From NCBI GenBank assembly GCA_947311485.1, contig CAMZLM010000084.1, forward strand, positions 1 to 36,113: a stretch of DNA of 36,113 bases. The letters are read 5' to 3'. Below the pieces are notes generated by a model, which did not search any database, had not been told where the DNA came from, and saw nothing but the letters and a program-made list of their open reading frames with translations. Origin of the DNA: an uncultured Paracoccaceae bacterium. Its GTDB lineage: Bacteria; Pseudomonadota; Alphaproteobacteria; Rhodobacterales; Rhodobacteraceae. The position numbers and the translations under genes are program-made. Shown here one piece after another: positions 23,666 to 33,023 of this stretch; positions within the stretch are counted from its first letter, which is position 1; each line of letters begins with the position of its first letter.

Positions 23666-25207
23666 TTAAGGCAGGGTTATTTCCTTGGACTTGCGATATT
23701 TTAGACTCACTATTGCACCGATCAGCAAGGTTAGCAGCAGCCACGGCCATTCACCGAGGTAGGAATACAGCGTTCTGCCAAGCGGTTTTGGTAGTTTCAC
23801 GTCGAGAAATCCGGCTTTATTAAGCGGAATACGCGCCAAAATGCGGCCATAGGGATCAACCATCGCGCTGACGCCGGTATTGGCGGCGCGGGCCAACGGC
23901 AAGCCTTGTTCGATGGCGCGCGCACGGGCCTGTGCCAGATGCTGCTGTGGGCCGGCGAAATTGCCGTACCACGCGTCATTTGTGATGTGCAGCAACCATT
24001 TCGGGCGCTGGTTGCCTAGTTGGGAAAGCCCGGGAAAAATGGCCTCATAGCAAATTAGTGGCAAGAAATCGGGCAGGCCGCTGGCCTTGATGATGCGGGT
24101 GCCACTGCCCGCGGCGAAGCCATAGCCATTGGTTTCCACCATTTCACTAATGCCAAAACGCGACAGCAAGGAACCCAGCGGAATGTATTCACCGAAAGGT
24201 ACGAGGTGATGTTTGTCGTAAACTGCCAGAATGCCCCCCACTTGATCAAGATAAACCATCGAATTGTAAACACTATTGTCTTGGCGCCGCTGTATTCCGG
24301 CGATCACTTGGGTGTCGGGACCTGCGGCTTGGGACACCAGTTGCAGGGCAATGGATTCTTCTTCTAGCGGATAAGCGATGGAGGTTTCGGGCCAGATTAC
24401 CACATCGGGGCGACGTTCCTGTGCAATGGCGCGGGTCAGATCAATCGCGCGTTTGAAAAATACCGGCACCATATCGGCACGCCATTTCAGATGCTGGGGG
24501 GCGTTGGGCTGTATCAGGCGCACTTGTATATCGCTCAGCGGCTGCGGAGCCGACATGCGCCATTGCCCCCCCAACCACAGGAATGCCACCAGCAAAACCG
24601 CATAGCTGCCACCAAACCAGATATTGCGCGACACCACCAGCGGGATAAAGCCGATGATCAGGGTCAGAAACCCCAAGCCATGTGGCCCAATAAAGGCAAG
24701 GAGTTGAAAAAGCGGGGTTTCCGACCAGACATAGGCCAACAGCCCCCAAGGAAAACCGGTCAGGATATGGGCACGCAAAAATTCACCCAGTGTCCAGGCT
24801 GCGGCCAGCGCGGCCAGGCGAAGCACGGGTTTTCCCCGGGCAAAAGAGGCGAGTAAAAAACCTGTCCCCCAAAACAAGGCCAACCCGAGCGCCATGAAAA
24901 ACAATGCAAACGGGGCCATCCAGCCAAAGACATCGGCCTCGATGTAAAATGGTTCCATGATCCAGTAAATGGAGGCAGCAAAATAGGCGCTACCCGCGTA
25001 CCATCCGGTTAAAAATGCGCCTTTGCGTCCCTGATTATTTAAAAACAGCCACCCTAATGCGGGTAGGGCCGCCAACAGGCCAAAGGGCAGGGACAAAGGG
25101 GCCTGCCCCAACGCCATAACCAGCCCGCTTAGCCCCGACAGCGCGGCCAGCCGCCAGCCGGTGGTCAGGTAACGGATTACTTTGGGGCGCATGTCTTTGG
25201 GGGGCAT
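23666..25207 (-). CDS. lnt: Apolipoprotein N-acyltransferase
   Basis: A 513-residue inner-membrane enzyme that adds the third acyl chain to the N-terminal Cys of lipoproteins. About six to seven N-terminal helices are followed by a periplasmic nitrilase-like domain and a final C-terminal helix (LLLTLLIGAIVSL). The catalytic triad is visible: Glu in WPETS (near 272), Lys in YDKHHLVPFGEYIP (near 332) and Cys in ICYEAIFP (near 385), close to E. coli Glu267, Lys335 and Cys387. HITNDAWYG also matches. It follows corC by 9 bases in the phoH-ybeY-corC-lnt operon. The lipoprotein encoded at 5894-7072 is a likely client. Confidence 0.96.
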   Translation of the reverse strand: MPPKDMRPKVIRYLTTGWRLAALSGLSGLVMALGQAPLSLPFGLLAALPALGWLFLNNQGRKGAFLTGWYAGSAYFAASIYWIMEPFYIEADVFGWMAPFALFFMALGLALFWGTGFLLASFARGKPVLRLAALAAAWTLGEFLRAHILTGFPWGLLAYVWSETPLFQLLAFIGPHGLGFLTLIIGFIPLVVSRNIWFGGSYAVLLVAFLWLGGQWRMSAPQPLSDIQVRLIQPNAPQHLKWRADMVPVFFKRAIDLTRAIAQERRPDVVIWPETSIAYPLEEESIALQLVSQAAGPDTQVIAGIQRRQDNSVYNSMVYLDQVGGILAVYDKHHLVPFGEYIPLGSLLSRFGISEMVETNGYGFAAGSGTRIIKASGLPDFLPLICYEAIFPGLSQLGNQRPKWLLHITNDAWYGNFAGPQQHLAQARARAIEQGLPLARAANTGVSAMVDPYGRILARIPLNKAGFLDVKLPKPLGRTLYSYLGEWPWLLLTLLIGAIVSLKYRKSKEITLP

Positions 25208-25216
25208 CAGGCCTGC

Positions 25217-26074
25217 CTAACCGGTGTCAGAGCGGCAAACCCGCATGCGTTTGATCCGGCGCGGGTCGGCGTCGACGATTTCAAATTCATAACCGGATGG
25301 ATGTGGAATGATTTCACCCTTTGCCGGCACACGTCCGGCCAGCATGAAAACAAGCCCGCCAAGGGTGTCGATTTCCTCTTCGTCCGGATCATCAAGCAGG
25401 GTTGTCCCCAAAACTTTTTCAAATGCCGTTAATCCGGTGCGGGCAAGAACCAAATAAACCCCGGGGCGTTCTTCGTGCCATTGGGCGTCGTCGGCCTTGT
25501 CGTGTTCGTCGCTAATGTCGCCAAGCACCTGTTCCACCAGATCCTCGATCGTAACCAGCCCGTCCACACCGCCATATTCGTCGATCACCAACGCCATGTG
25601 AATGTGGTCTGCCTGCATTTTTTGCAGCAAAACCCCGATTTTCATCGAGGGTGGTGCAAACAGGATCGGGCGTAACATCTGTTCCATGTCGAAATCGGTT
25701 CCGCCGCCATTGAACCCGTGTTTCAGGGCCACATCCTTGAGGTGAATAAACCCTTTTGGTTGGTCCAGCGTATCGGCATAAACCGGCAGGCGGGTGTTTC
25801 CTGTATCGCGGAAGATTGAAATCAGATCCGGCAAGGAGATGTCTATCGGCACCGCGTTGATGTCGGCGCGCGGCACGGCCACGTCTTCGACCCGCATGGT
25901 ATAAAGATTGCGCAGATCACCGGTCGGCAGGTTTGCCGTTCCCATCTGCGTTGTCTGTGGAGGGGGGGTATCTGCTTTGCTGCCGCCAAATAAACGGGAG
26001 AAAAAGCTTTTGCCGTCGTCATCGCTGTGCGCGCTATGCGCTGCGATAGAAGATCCTTCGATTGTGTCGCCCAT
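25217..26074 (-). CDS. corC: CorC/HlyC family CBS-domain protein
   Basis: A 285-residue soluble protein with two CBS domains and a C-terminal CorC_HlyC domain. The N-terminal part is low-complexity and polar. The CBS pair starts near VEDVAVPRADINAVP and contains LVIDEYGGVDGLVTIEDLVEQVLGDI, the strongest family signature. The C-terminal domain ends DTLGGLVFMLAGRVPAKGE and YEFEIVDADPRRIKRMRV. CorC (YbeX) has been linked to magnesium/cobalt efflux and, more recently, to ribosome assembly; here the operon with ybeY and phoH favours a link to rRNA metabolism. The ATG at 26074 has AGGAG before it; the longer frame uses TTG/GTG starts. Confidence 0.92.
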   Translation of the reverse strand: MGDTIEGSSIAAHSAHSDDDGKSFFSRLFGGSKADTPPPQTTQMGTANLPTGDLRNLYTMRVEDVAVPRADINAVPIDISLPDLISIFRDTGNTRLPVYADTLDQPKGFIHLKDVALKHGFNGGGTDFDMEQMLRPILFAPPSMKIGVLLQKMQADHIHMALVIDEYGGVDGLVTIEDLVEQVLGDISDEHDKADDAQWHEERPGVYLVLARTGLTAFEKVLGTTLLDDPDEEEIDTLGGLVFMLAGRVPAKGEIIPHPSGYEFEIVDADPRRIKRMRVCRSDTG

Positions 26075-26113
26075 GGCTCCTATCCAAAAAACGGTGCCCA
26101 ATTGCACCAAGGG

Positions 26114-26617
26114 TTAATATGGGTCAGGAAACCCCATGCTGACAAGTAACATTGTCTCGATTCCCTGCATCCGTGCTGCATCTGCATCGGTTTCATGGTC
26201 ATAGCCCAGCAAATGTAGGCAAGAATGGGTTAATAGATGGCAAAGATGTTGTTCAAACGGGATATTTCCGTCGGCGGCTTCTTGCGCGCAGGTATCGTAG
26301 GACAGGGCGATGTCGCCGAGTTCCGCATCGAATTCCGGTGTGGGTAGTGGTTTTGGCGCGCCGCCATCCTGTTCCGGCAGCAGGTCAAACGCAGGCCATG
26401 ACAGCACATTGGTCGGCGTCGGCTTATCACGAAAATCCGCGTTCAATGCGGCTATTTTCTTGTCGTCACAGGCGAGAATGCTGATGCCAAAGGCCGCATC
26501 CACACCCTGATCCGCGTAAACGGTTGCAAAGCAGCGTTCGGCCAGCCCTTGCAGGTCAACTGCCTGCCAACGGCTGTCCTCGATCCGGATGTCGGGTTCA
26601 GGCATTGTGTTTGTCAT
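26114..26617 (-). CDS. ybeY: Endoribonuclease YbeY (rRNA maturation factor)
   Basis: A zinc-dependent endoribonuclease needed for 16S rRNA 3'-end maturation and ribosome quality control. The metal site HSCLHLLGYDH has the three conserved His of the H-x3-H-x5-H motif, and the region before it (ELGDIALSYD) is typical. The product is about 163-167 residues, as usual. The start is either of two in-frame ATGs at 26617 (MTNTMPEPD) and 26605; both overlap the phoH end (by 20 or 8 bases), consistent with translational coupling. A much longer open frame upstream is a shadow of phoH. Confidence 0.94.
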   Translation of the reverse strand: MTNTMPEPDIRIEDSRWQAVDLQGLAERCFATVYADQGVDAAFGISILACDDKKIAALNADFRDKPTPTNVLSWPAFDLLPEQDGGAPKPLPTPEFDAELGDIALSYDTCAQEAADGNIPFEQHLCHLLTHSCLHLLGYDHETDADAARMQGIETMLLVSMGFPDPY

Positions 26618-27599
26618 AGGCCCGAATAATCCGTGCCACCATCGGATGGCGCACCACGTCTTCGGCTTTGAAACGGGTAAAGCCGATGCCTTTGACCCCG
26701 TCCAGAACCTTGGCCGCTTCGACCAACCCCGATGGCACGCCGCGGGGTAAGTCAATCTGGCTCGGATCGCCGGTAATGGCCATTTGCGAACCTTCACCCA
26801 TGCGGGTCAGAAACATTTTCATCTGCATGGTGGTGGCATTCTGGGCCTCGTCCAGCAAAACAAAGGCATGGGAAAGCGTGCGCCCACGCATAAAGGCCAG
26901 TGGCGCAATTTCGATGCGTTTTTCCTCGATCAGCTTGGCCACCTGTTTGCCGGGCAGGAAATCCCCGAGCGCGTCATAGAGCGGCTGCATGTAGGGATCG
27001 ACCTTTTCTTTCATGTTACCGGGCAGAAATCCCAAACGTTCGCCAGCCTCCACTGCGGGGCGGGCCAATATGATTTTATCGACGTGCCCCTCCAGAAAGG
27101 CGGAAACCGCCACAGCAACCGCCAGATAGGTTTTCCCGGTACCCGCAGGGCCAAGCCCGAACACCAGCTCGTTGTCAAACAACTGTTCTACGTATTGTTT
27201 TTGCGTCACGGTTCGCGGTTCAACAGTTTTTTTGCGGGTGTGGATCTCAAGCCGTCCCCCCTTGAACATTTCCAGCTGGTCGCCTTTTTGTGTCGGAGTA
27301 CCATCGCCGGAACGCCCCAGACGGATGGCCCCGTCCACATCGCCGGGTTCGACTTCTTTGCCCTGCTCAAGGCGGGCATAAAGCGTGCGCAGGGCCTCGG
27401 CGGCACGATCGGCCCCTTCGGCGTCGCCAACAATGGCTATGGAATTTCCCGTGTGCAGCAGTTGCACACCAAGGGCGGATTCAATGTGGGTGAGGTTGCG
27501 ATCAAATTCCCCGCACAGATCAATCAACAGACGGTTGTTCGGGAATTCCAATGTCAGTTCCGGCACTGTGTGGGCCGAAGGCAAGGCAGTTGTCGCCAA
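26598..27599 (-). CDS. phoH: PhoH family ATPase
   Basis: A 333-residue PhoH-like (YbeZ) protein with a P-loop NTPase domain, probably an RNA helicase-like partner of YbeY in rRNA metabolism. A small KH-like N-terminal domain (residues about 15-100) is followed by QKQYVEQLFDNELVFGLGPAGTGKTYLA, with Walker A near 150, then ILARPAVEAGERLGFLPG and the Walker B-like FVLLDEAQNAT. The start is a TTG at 27599: GAGGAG lies six bases before it and no in-frame ATG or GTG is near. First gene of the phoH-ybeY-corC-lnt operon. miaB, its usual upstream neighbour elsewhere, is replaced by a divergent SDR gene. Confidence 0.95.
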   Translation of the reverse strand: MATTALPSAHTVPELTLEFPNNRLLIDLCGEFDRNLTHIESALGVQLLHTGNSIAIVGDAEGADRAAEALRTLYARLEQGKEVEPGDVDGAIRLGRSGDGTPTQKGDQLEMFKGGRLEIHTRKKTVEPRTVTQKQYVEQLFDNELVFGLGPAGTGKTYLAVAVAVSAFLEGHVDKIILARPAVEAGERLGFLPGNMKEKVDPYMQPLYDALGDFLPGKQVAKLIEEKRIEIAPLAFMRGRTLSHAFVLLDEAQNATTMQMKMFLTRMGEGSQMAITGDPSQIDLPRGVPSGLVEAAKVLDGVKGIGFTRFKAEDVVRHPMVARIIRAYDKHNA

Positions 27600-27706
27600 A
27601 GAAGACTCCTCATCGCAAAAGATATTGGCCTATGGTGCAAAAACAGGCGCGCCCCCGCAAGGGGATTCGCGCAGGACAGGGCCAAAGCGGCGAAAAAGGG
27701 GATAAA

Positions 27707-28522
27707 ATGCAACTGAAAGACAAAACTGTCATCATTACCGGTGGCGCACAAGGCATCGGGGCCGCAGTTGCGCGCCGGTTTGCGACCGAGGGCGCACATG
27801 TGGTGATTGGGGATCTGGATGGCGACAAGGCAGCTGTGGTTGGTGCGGAAATCGGCGGGCTTGGCCTGCGCTGTGATGTGACGCAGGAGGCGGACATCCT
27901 GCATCTTGTCGATGAAACCCGTGCCCGTTTCGGCCCGGTCGATCTGTTTTATTCCAACGCGGGTCTGGGCCGCTGGGAGCCGGACCACGCGGCCTCTGCC
28001 AGCAATGCGGACTGGCAGTTGAACTGGGAGGTTCACGTCATGTCGCACGTCTATGCGGCGCGCGCGGTGTTGCCGGAAATGATTGAACGCAGCAGTGGGT
28101 ATCTGTTGCAGATGTCCTCGGCGGCGGGACTGTTGAACCAGATCGGCAACGCGGCTTATTCCGCCACCAAACATGCCGCTGTCGGGTTTGCAGAATCGCT
28201 GGCAATCAGTCACGCAAATGATGGGGTAAGGGTGTCGGTTGTCTGTCCGCAATATGTGGCCACGCCTTTGCTGGGGTATGAATCCGGCGAAATGCCGGCC
28301 GATGCGCCCAACGTCCTGTCACCGGACGCTGTGGCAGAGGTGATTTTGCAGGGGGTTGCACAAGAAAAATTCCTGATCCTGCCCCATCCGGAAGTGGCCC
28401 AGTTCATTCAGTTCAAAACCGCCGATTATGATCGCTGGCTGGCCACGATGGTTGATTTGCGGGGCAAAATTATCGGGCAATTGGGCAGCACCCGCGATAT
28501 CGGGATGCACAAGATGATTTAG
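27707..28522 (+). CDS. Short-chain dehydrogenase/reductase (SDR)
   Basis: A 271-residue NAD(P)-dependent oxidoreductase of the classical SDR family. The cofactor motif TGGAQGIG is at 11-18, NAG at 84-86, the catalytic Ser in MSSAAG (137-138), and Tyr151 and Lys155 in YSATK. Asp36 after the second strand (VVIGDLDGD) suggests preference for NAD(H). The ATG at 27707 has AAAAAGGGG before it. The gene is divergent from phoH and lies 99 bases before the deoxynucleoside operon on the same strand. The substrate cannot be determined; no motif ties it to deoxyribose metabolism. Confidence 0.88.
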   Translation: MQLKDKTVIITGGAQGIGAAVARRFATEGAHVVIGDLDGDKAAVVGAEIGGLGLRCDVTQEADILHLVDETRARFGPVDLFYSNAGLGRWEPDHAASASNADWQLNWEVHVMSHVYAARAVLPEMIERSSGYLLQMSSAAGLLNQIGNAAYSATKHAAVGFAESLAISHANDGVRVSVVCPQYVATPLLGYESGEMPADAPNVLSPDAVAEVILQGVAQEKFLILPHPEVAQFIQFKTADYDRWLATMVDLRGKIIGQLGSTRDIGMHKMI

Positions 28523-28560
28523 CCGATTGCACTGGATGAATTTTACTATATGGTATATTT

Positions 28561-28587
28561 TTCGCCAGAAGGGGGCTGGCTGGCGAA
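28561..28587 (+). repeat. Hairpin between the SDR gene and punA
   Basis: TTCGCCAG (28561-28568) pairs perfectly with CTGGCGAA (28580-28587) around an 11-base loop; a T-rich stretch (TTCTTTTT) follows about 8 bases later. Upstream is an AT-rich segment (TTTTACTATATGGTATATTTTT) preceded by TTGCAC, where a promoter for the deo operon could lie, though spacing to the best -10 (TATATT) is poor. The stem may be a leaky terminator or a leader hairpin. Confidence 0.4.
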
Positions 28588-28621
28588 GCCCGTATTCTTT
28601 TTGACCAGACAGGAGCATCCC

Positions 28622-29425
28622 ATGGCCCAAATTGCTGCCGAATTTATCCGTTCCAAAACCGGAACCGAACCGCCCCGCTTGGCGATTGTGCTGGGGTCTG
28701 GCCTCGGGGATCTGGCGGCACGGGTGCAGGATGCCGTTGAAATTCCGTTTGAAAACCTTGAAGGCTTTCCCGTGTCCGGTGTTTCCGGCCATTCGGGCGC
28801 GCTGATTTGCGGCTATCTGGGCGGGGCGCGGGTGATCCTGTTGTCGGGGCGCGCGCATTATTATGAGCACGGCAATGCGGCCGCGATGAAAACGCCGCTG
28901 GAAACGTTGGCGGTGCTGGGGTGTTCGACCATTGCCCTGTCCAATGCGGCGGGTTCCACACGTGAACACATGCCGCCCGGAACCCTGATGGCGATCGAAG
29001 ACCACATAAGCTGGTCTGGTCCGAACCCGTTGATCGGGGTGCAGGGCGACAAACGTTTTGTGGATTTGACCGATGCTTATGATCCGGAATTGCGGGTGCA
29101 AATGCAAAATGTGGCCACCAAGCAAGGGATCACACTGGAAAGCGGCGTTTACGCGTGGTTTTCCGGCCCGACATTCGAAACACCTGCAGAAATCAATGCG
29201 GTGCGCATGTTGGGGGCAGACGCGGTCGGCATGTCCACCGCGCCGGAAACCATTCTGGCACGTTATTTTGACATGCGGGTTGCCGCTGTGTCTGCGATCA
29301 CCAATTACGCTGCCGGCATGTCGGATGTGGCGCTCAGCCATGCCCAGACCAAGGCGCAGGCGGATCGGATCAAGGACCGTTTCGTCGATTTGATTACCGG
29401 TTTTGCCGCCGGTTTTGCGGGTTAG
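28622..29425 (+). CDS. punA: Purine-nucleoside phosphorylase (trimeric type)
   Basis: A 267-residue enzyme that cleaves purine (deoxy)nucleosides with phosphate to free base and (deoxy)ribose-1-phosphate. LAIVLGSGLGDLA is the phosphate-binding start, GRAHYYEHG follows, then SNAAGS, the substrate loop FSGPTFETPAEI and VGMSTAPETI, which belong to the trimeric PNP family (PunA/XapA), not the hexameric DeoD. The ATG at 28622 has AGGAG seven bases upstream; longer open frames run through the hairpin. First gene of the punA-deoA-deoB-deoC-ALDH group, 9 bases before deoA. Confidence 0.94.
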   Translation: MAQIAAEFIRSKTGTEPPRLAIVLGSGLGDLAARVQDAVEIPFENLEGFPVSGVSGHSGALICGYLGGARVILLSGRAHYYEHGNAAAMKTPLETLAVLGCSTIALSNAAGSTREHMPPGTLMAIEDHISWSGPNPLIGVQGDKRFVDLTDAYDPELRVQMQNVATKQGITLESGVYAWFSGPTFETPAEINAVRMLGADAVGMSTAPETILARYFDMRVAAVSAITNYAAGMSDVALSHAQTKAQADRIKDRFVDLITGFAAGFAG

Positions 29426-29434
29426 GAATGCGAT

Positions 29435-30739
29435 ATGCTGGTACAGGAAGTCATCCGCAAAAAACGTGATGGACAGGCACTGAGCGAAGCTGAAATCAGC
29501 TTTATAGTGCAGGGGATTACCTCTGGCGGTGTTAGCGAAGGACAGTTGGCGGCTTTTGCCATGGCAGTGCTCTTTCGCGGGATGACGCTGGATGAACGGG
29601 TGATGTTAACCATAAAAATGCGCGATTCCGGCGATGTCTTGCAATGGGACCTGGACCGCCCTGTGGTGGACAAACATTCAACCGGCGGTGTGGGGGATAA
29701 TGTGTCGCTGATGCTGGCCCCGGCCCTTGCCGCCTGTGGTGCGGCGGTGCCGATGATATCCGGACGCGGTTTGGGGCATACGGGCGGGACGCTGGATAAA
29801 CTGGACGCCATCCCCGGCTATGCGAGCCAACCGGACATCGCGTTGTTTCGCAAGGTTATTCGTGATGTGGGTTGTGCCATTATCGGCCAGACCGGCGATA
29901 TTGCCCCTGCTGACAAACGGTTTTATGCGGTGCGCGATGTGACCGCGACGGTGGAGTCAATCGACCTGATTACGGCCTCCATTCTGTCGAAAAAACTGGC
30001 CGCCGGACTGGAGGCTTTGGTGCTGGATGTAAAATGCGGTAATGGCGCGTTTATGGCCACGGCAGAGGACGCCCGCGCGCTGGCGCAGGCTCTGGTGCAG
30101 GTGGCAAACGGGGCAGGCTGCAAAACCACCGCATTGTTGACGGATATGAACCAGCCTTTGGCCTCTGCTGCGGGCAATGCTCTTGAAACGGCCAATGCGG
30201 TGTCATTTTTGACTGGGGATGCCGTGGATCCACGGCTTTGGGATGTGACTTGTGCGCTGGGCGGAGAGCTGTTGGCGCAATGCGGCGTGGCGGCGGATTC
30301 TGCCTTGGGGGTAGGGATGATTGGGCAGGTCTTGCAATCAGGTCGGGCGGCAGAGGTCTTTGGCCAAATGGTGGCTGGCCTTGGTGGACCTGTTGATTTT
30401 GTCGAAAACCCGTCCCGCTATCTGGCGCAGGCTCCGGTGGTGCGTGATGTCTTTGCGGCAACCGCCGGCGTGGTGACAGGGATTGATGCACGTGCGGTGG
30501 GTGTGGCCGTGGTCAATTTGGGCGGAGGACGCCGAAAAGCAAGCGATACCATTGACTTATCTGTCGGGTTTCGACATCTTGCAAGTGTCGGTTCTGCTGT
30601 TGGCGATATGCCGATCGCCCAGATTCATGCCGCTTCGGAAGCTGCCTTTGAGGCCGCCAAGGCGGAATTGCTGCAAGCATATGTGATCGGTGATGGCATC
30701 CCGGCAAAAGATGCGACTGTCTTAGAGAAAATATCGTAA
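29435..30739 (+). CDS. deoA: Thymidine phosphorylase
   Basis: A 434-residue dimeric phosphorylase that splits thymidine or deoxyuridine into base and 2-deoxyribose-1-phosphate. It has the N-terminal helical domain ([21 protein letters not shown]), the phosphate-binding [13 protein letters not shown], the long signature [20 protein letters not shown], and [11 protein letters not shown] in the core. Length is normal. It follows punA closely; 61 bases then separate it from deoB. With PunA it delivers deoxyribose-1-phosphate to DeoB. Confidence 0.97.
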   Translation: MLVQEVIRKKRDGQALSEAEISFIVQGITSGGVSEGQLAAFAMAVLFRGMTLDERVMLTIKMRDSGDVLQWDLDRPVVDKHSTGGVGDNVSLMLAPALAACGAAVPMISGRGLGHTGGTLDKLDAIPGYASQPDIALFRKVIRDVGCAIIGQTGDIAPADKRFYAVRDVTATVESIDLITASILSKKLAAGLEALVLDVKCGNGAFMATAEDARALAQALVQVANGAGCKTTALLTDMNQPLASAAGNALETANAVSFLTGDAVDPRLWDVTCALGGELLAQCGVAADSALGVGMIGQVLQSGRAAEVFGQMVAGLGGPVDFVENPSRYLAQAPVVRDVFAATAGVVTGIDARAVGVAVVNLGGGRRKASDTIDLSVGFRHLASVGSAVGDMPIAQIHAASEAAFEAAKAELLQAYVIGDGIPAKDATVLEKIS

Positions 30740-30800
30740 ATCGTGAAAATGGATGATCTGCAGTTTTGTCTGAGATACCCAAAATAAGGAAAATAGATAT

Positions 30801-32033
30801 ATGAGCCGCGCGTTTCTATTTGTTCTGGATTCGGTTGGTATTGGCGGTGCGCCAGATGCAGCCGAATACAGGGATCTTGGTTCTGACACCGTCGGCCATA
30901 TTGCCAAGGCCTGTGCCAAAGGCCTTGGGGATCGGGCTGGATTGCGCAAAGGGCTTCTTTCCTTGCCTCATTTGACCGCTATGGGACTGGGGGCTGCTTG
31001 TGCCGAGGCTACAGGCTCCTTGCCGCCGGGGTTGGAAGCCTCCTCTGAAACGCCATTTGCTGTGGGGGTCGAAACCTCGAACGGCAAGGATACGCCATCG
31101 GGGCATTGGGAAATCGCGGGTGTGCCGGTGACCTTTGACTGGACCGTGTTTCCGGATGAAAATCCCGCGTTTCCCGAATCCCTGATGCGTGATCTAACGG
31201 CACAGGCCGATTTGCCGGGGATGCTGTGCAACCGCCACTATTCCGGCACTGCCGTGATCGAGGATTTCGGGGCGGAACACGTTAAAACCGGCGCGCCGGT
31301 TTGCTATACGTCTGCGGATTCCGTCTTGCAGATTGCAGCGCATGAGGAACACTTCGGACTGGAACGCCTGTATCAGGTCTGCGAAATCGCGCGCAAGCTG
31401 GTGGATCCTATTTCGCTTGGCCGTGTGATTGCCCGCCCTTTCATTGGCGATGCGCAGAACGGGTTCGAGCGGACCGGAAACCGGCGTGACTTTGCCATGC
31501 CGCCCCCCGGCGAAACCGTGCTGGATCGGCTGACTGCCGCAGGTCGCCACATAATCACCATGGGCAAGATCGGCGATATTTTTGCCCATCGCGGTGTGGG
31601 CGAGGTGCGCAAAGCCTTTGGCAACATGCCCTTGATGGACAAAACCCTGATCGCCATGGATGATTTGCAGGACGGCGGTTTTCTGTTTGCCAATTTCGTT
31701 GATTTCGACAGCGAGTTCGGCCACCGGCGCGATGTGCCGGGTTATGCCAACGCGCTGGAGGAATTCGACGCCCGCATGCCCGAGGTCATCGCCCGCCTGA
31801 AACCGGATGATCTGTTGATCCTGACGGCGGATCACGGCAATGATCCCACGTGGCAGGGCACCGATCACACCCGCGAGCAGGTACCGATCCTGATCCGGTT
31901 GGGCGCGGCGGAGCCGGTCAACCTTGGCAAACATCTGTTTTCCGATATGTCGGCCTCGGTCAGCGCCCATTTGGGCGTGGCAGCTGGCCCCAATGGCAAA
32001 AGTTTTCTGGATATGATAGGCCGAAAAACATGA
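30801..32033 (+). CDS. deoB: Phosphopentomutase
   Basis: A 410-residue metalloenzyme of the alkaline-phosphatase superfamily that turns (deoxy)ribose-1-phosphate into the 5-phosphate. The first metal site and phospho-acceptor region are [14 protein letters not shown] with [19 protein letters not shown] follows, and the second metal site appears as [13 protein letters not shown] and [19 protein letters not shown] near the C-terminus. AGGA lies upstream of the ATG. Its stop overlaps the deoC ATG (ATGA). A complete, normal DeoB. Confidence 0.97.
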   Translation: MSRAFLFVLDSVGIGGAPDAAEYRDLGSDTVGHIAKACAKGLGDRAGLRKGLLSLPHLTAMGLGAACAEATGSLPPGLEASSETPFAVGVETSNGKDTPSGHWEIAGVPVTFDWTVFPDENPAFPESLMRDLTAQADLPGMLCNRHYSGTAVIEDFGAEHVKTGAPVCYTSADSVLQIAAHEEHFGLERLYQVCEIARKLVDPISLGRVIARPFIGDAQNGFERTGNRRDFAMPPPGETVLDRLTAAGRHIITMGKIGDIFAHRGVGEVRKAFGNMPLMDKTLIAMDDLQDGGFLFANFVDFDSEFGHRRDVPGYANALEEFDARMPEVIARLKPDDLLILTADHGNDPTWQGTDHTREQVPILIRLGAAEPVNLGKHLFSDMSASVSAHLGVAAGPNGKSFLDMIGRKT

Positions 32034-33019
32034 ATACTTCGATAAACCCTCACGACTTGCCGGTGGCAGGTCATCCCCGCAATCCGGGGCTGCCGCTTGA
32101 TCTGGAATGGGTCATGGATGCCCGCGCCAACCGGTCGGCAATTGAACGGCGCGCCGCCACTTATGGTGCGCGGCGTTCTGTGAAAAAGGACCATCAGGCC
32201 GCGTGGTTGATCAAGGCGATCAGCTGCATGGATCTGACCACCCTGTCGGGTGATGATACCGAACAACGGGTTAAACGCCTGTGTGCCAAGGCGCGCAATC
32301 CGGTGCGACCTGATATTTTGCACGCGCTGGGGCTGGGTGATCGGCGGATCACCACGGGGGCCGTATGTGTGTATCACGAAATGATCCCCGCTGCCCGCCG
32401 CGCGCTGGAGGGAACGAACATCCCCGTGGCCGCCGTTTCTACCGGCTTTCCGGCGGGGCTGTCCCCCTATCGGTTGCGGGTGCAGGAAATCCGCGAATCT
32501 GTAGCTGCCGGAGCGCAGGAAATCGACATCGTGATTTCGCGCCGGCATGTGTTGTCGGGCAACTGGCAGGCGCTCTATGACGAAGTGCGCGAATTTACCG
32601 AAGCTTGTGGTGATGCCCATATCAAGGCTATTCTGGCCACCGGCGAACTGGGCACCCTGCGCAATGTGGCGCGTGCGTCGCTGGTGTGTATGATGGCCGG
32701 TGTGGATTTTATCAAGACATCGACAGGCAAGGAGAGCGTTAACGCCACTTTGCCCGTCAGCCTGACCATGGTGCGCGCCATTCGGGAATATCGCGAACGC
32801 ACCGGCATTTCGGTCGGTTACAAACCTGCTGGCGGGATTTCCAAGGCCAAGGATTCGCTGGTTTATCTGTCCCTGATGAAAGAAGAACTGGGCCGCCCGT
32901 GGCTGGAACCCAACCTGTTCCGCTTTGGCGCATCGTCCTTGCTCGGCGATATCGAACGCCAGCTTGAACACCATGTAACCGGTCGTTATTCGGCCAATTT
33001 CCGCCATCCGATTGGTTAA
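32030..33019 (+). CDS. deoC: Deoxyribose-phosphate aldolase
   Basis: A 329-residue class I aldolase that splits 2-deoxyribose-5-phosphate into glyceraldehyde-3-phosphate and acetaldehyde. The Schiff-base Lys lies in DFIKTSTGK, the second active-site Lys in GYKPAGGI, and the acid pair in [10 protein letters not shown] (early Asp) with [11 protein letters not shown]. The enzyme is of the longer type (E. coli DeoC has 259 residues), with an N-terminal extension of about 60 residues. The ATG at 32030 overlaps the deoB stop; upstream open frame is shadow. The acetaldehyde it releases is a plausible substrate of the aldehyde dehydrogenase encoded 4 bases downstream. Confidence 0.95.
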   Translation: MNTSINPHDLPVAGHPRNPGLPLDLEWVMDARANRSAIERRAATYGARRSVKKDHQAAWLIKAISCMDLTTLSGDDTEQRVKRLCAKARNPVRPDILHALGLGDRRITTGAVCVYHEMIPAARRALEGTNIPVAAVSTGFPAGLSPYRLRVQEIRESVAAGAQEIDIVISRRHVLSGNWQALYDEVREFTEACGDAHIKAILATGELGTLRNVARASLVCMMAGVDFIKTSTGKESVNATLPVSLTMVRAIREYRERTGISVGYKPAGGISKAKDSLVYLSLMKEELGRPWLEPNLFRFGASSLLGDIERQLEHHVTGRYSANFRHPIG

Positions 33020-33023
33020 AACA

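Noticed and set aside
27647-27668. CCCC-GCAA-GGGG hairpin with outer GCGC pairs between phoH and the SDR gene
   Set aside because: A 4-bp stem with a GNRA loop in GC-rich sequence is easily found by chance; no T-tract or link to a start codon.
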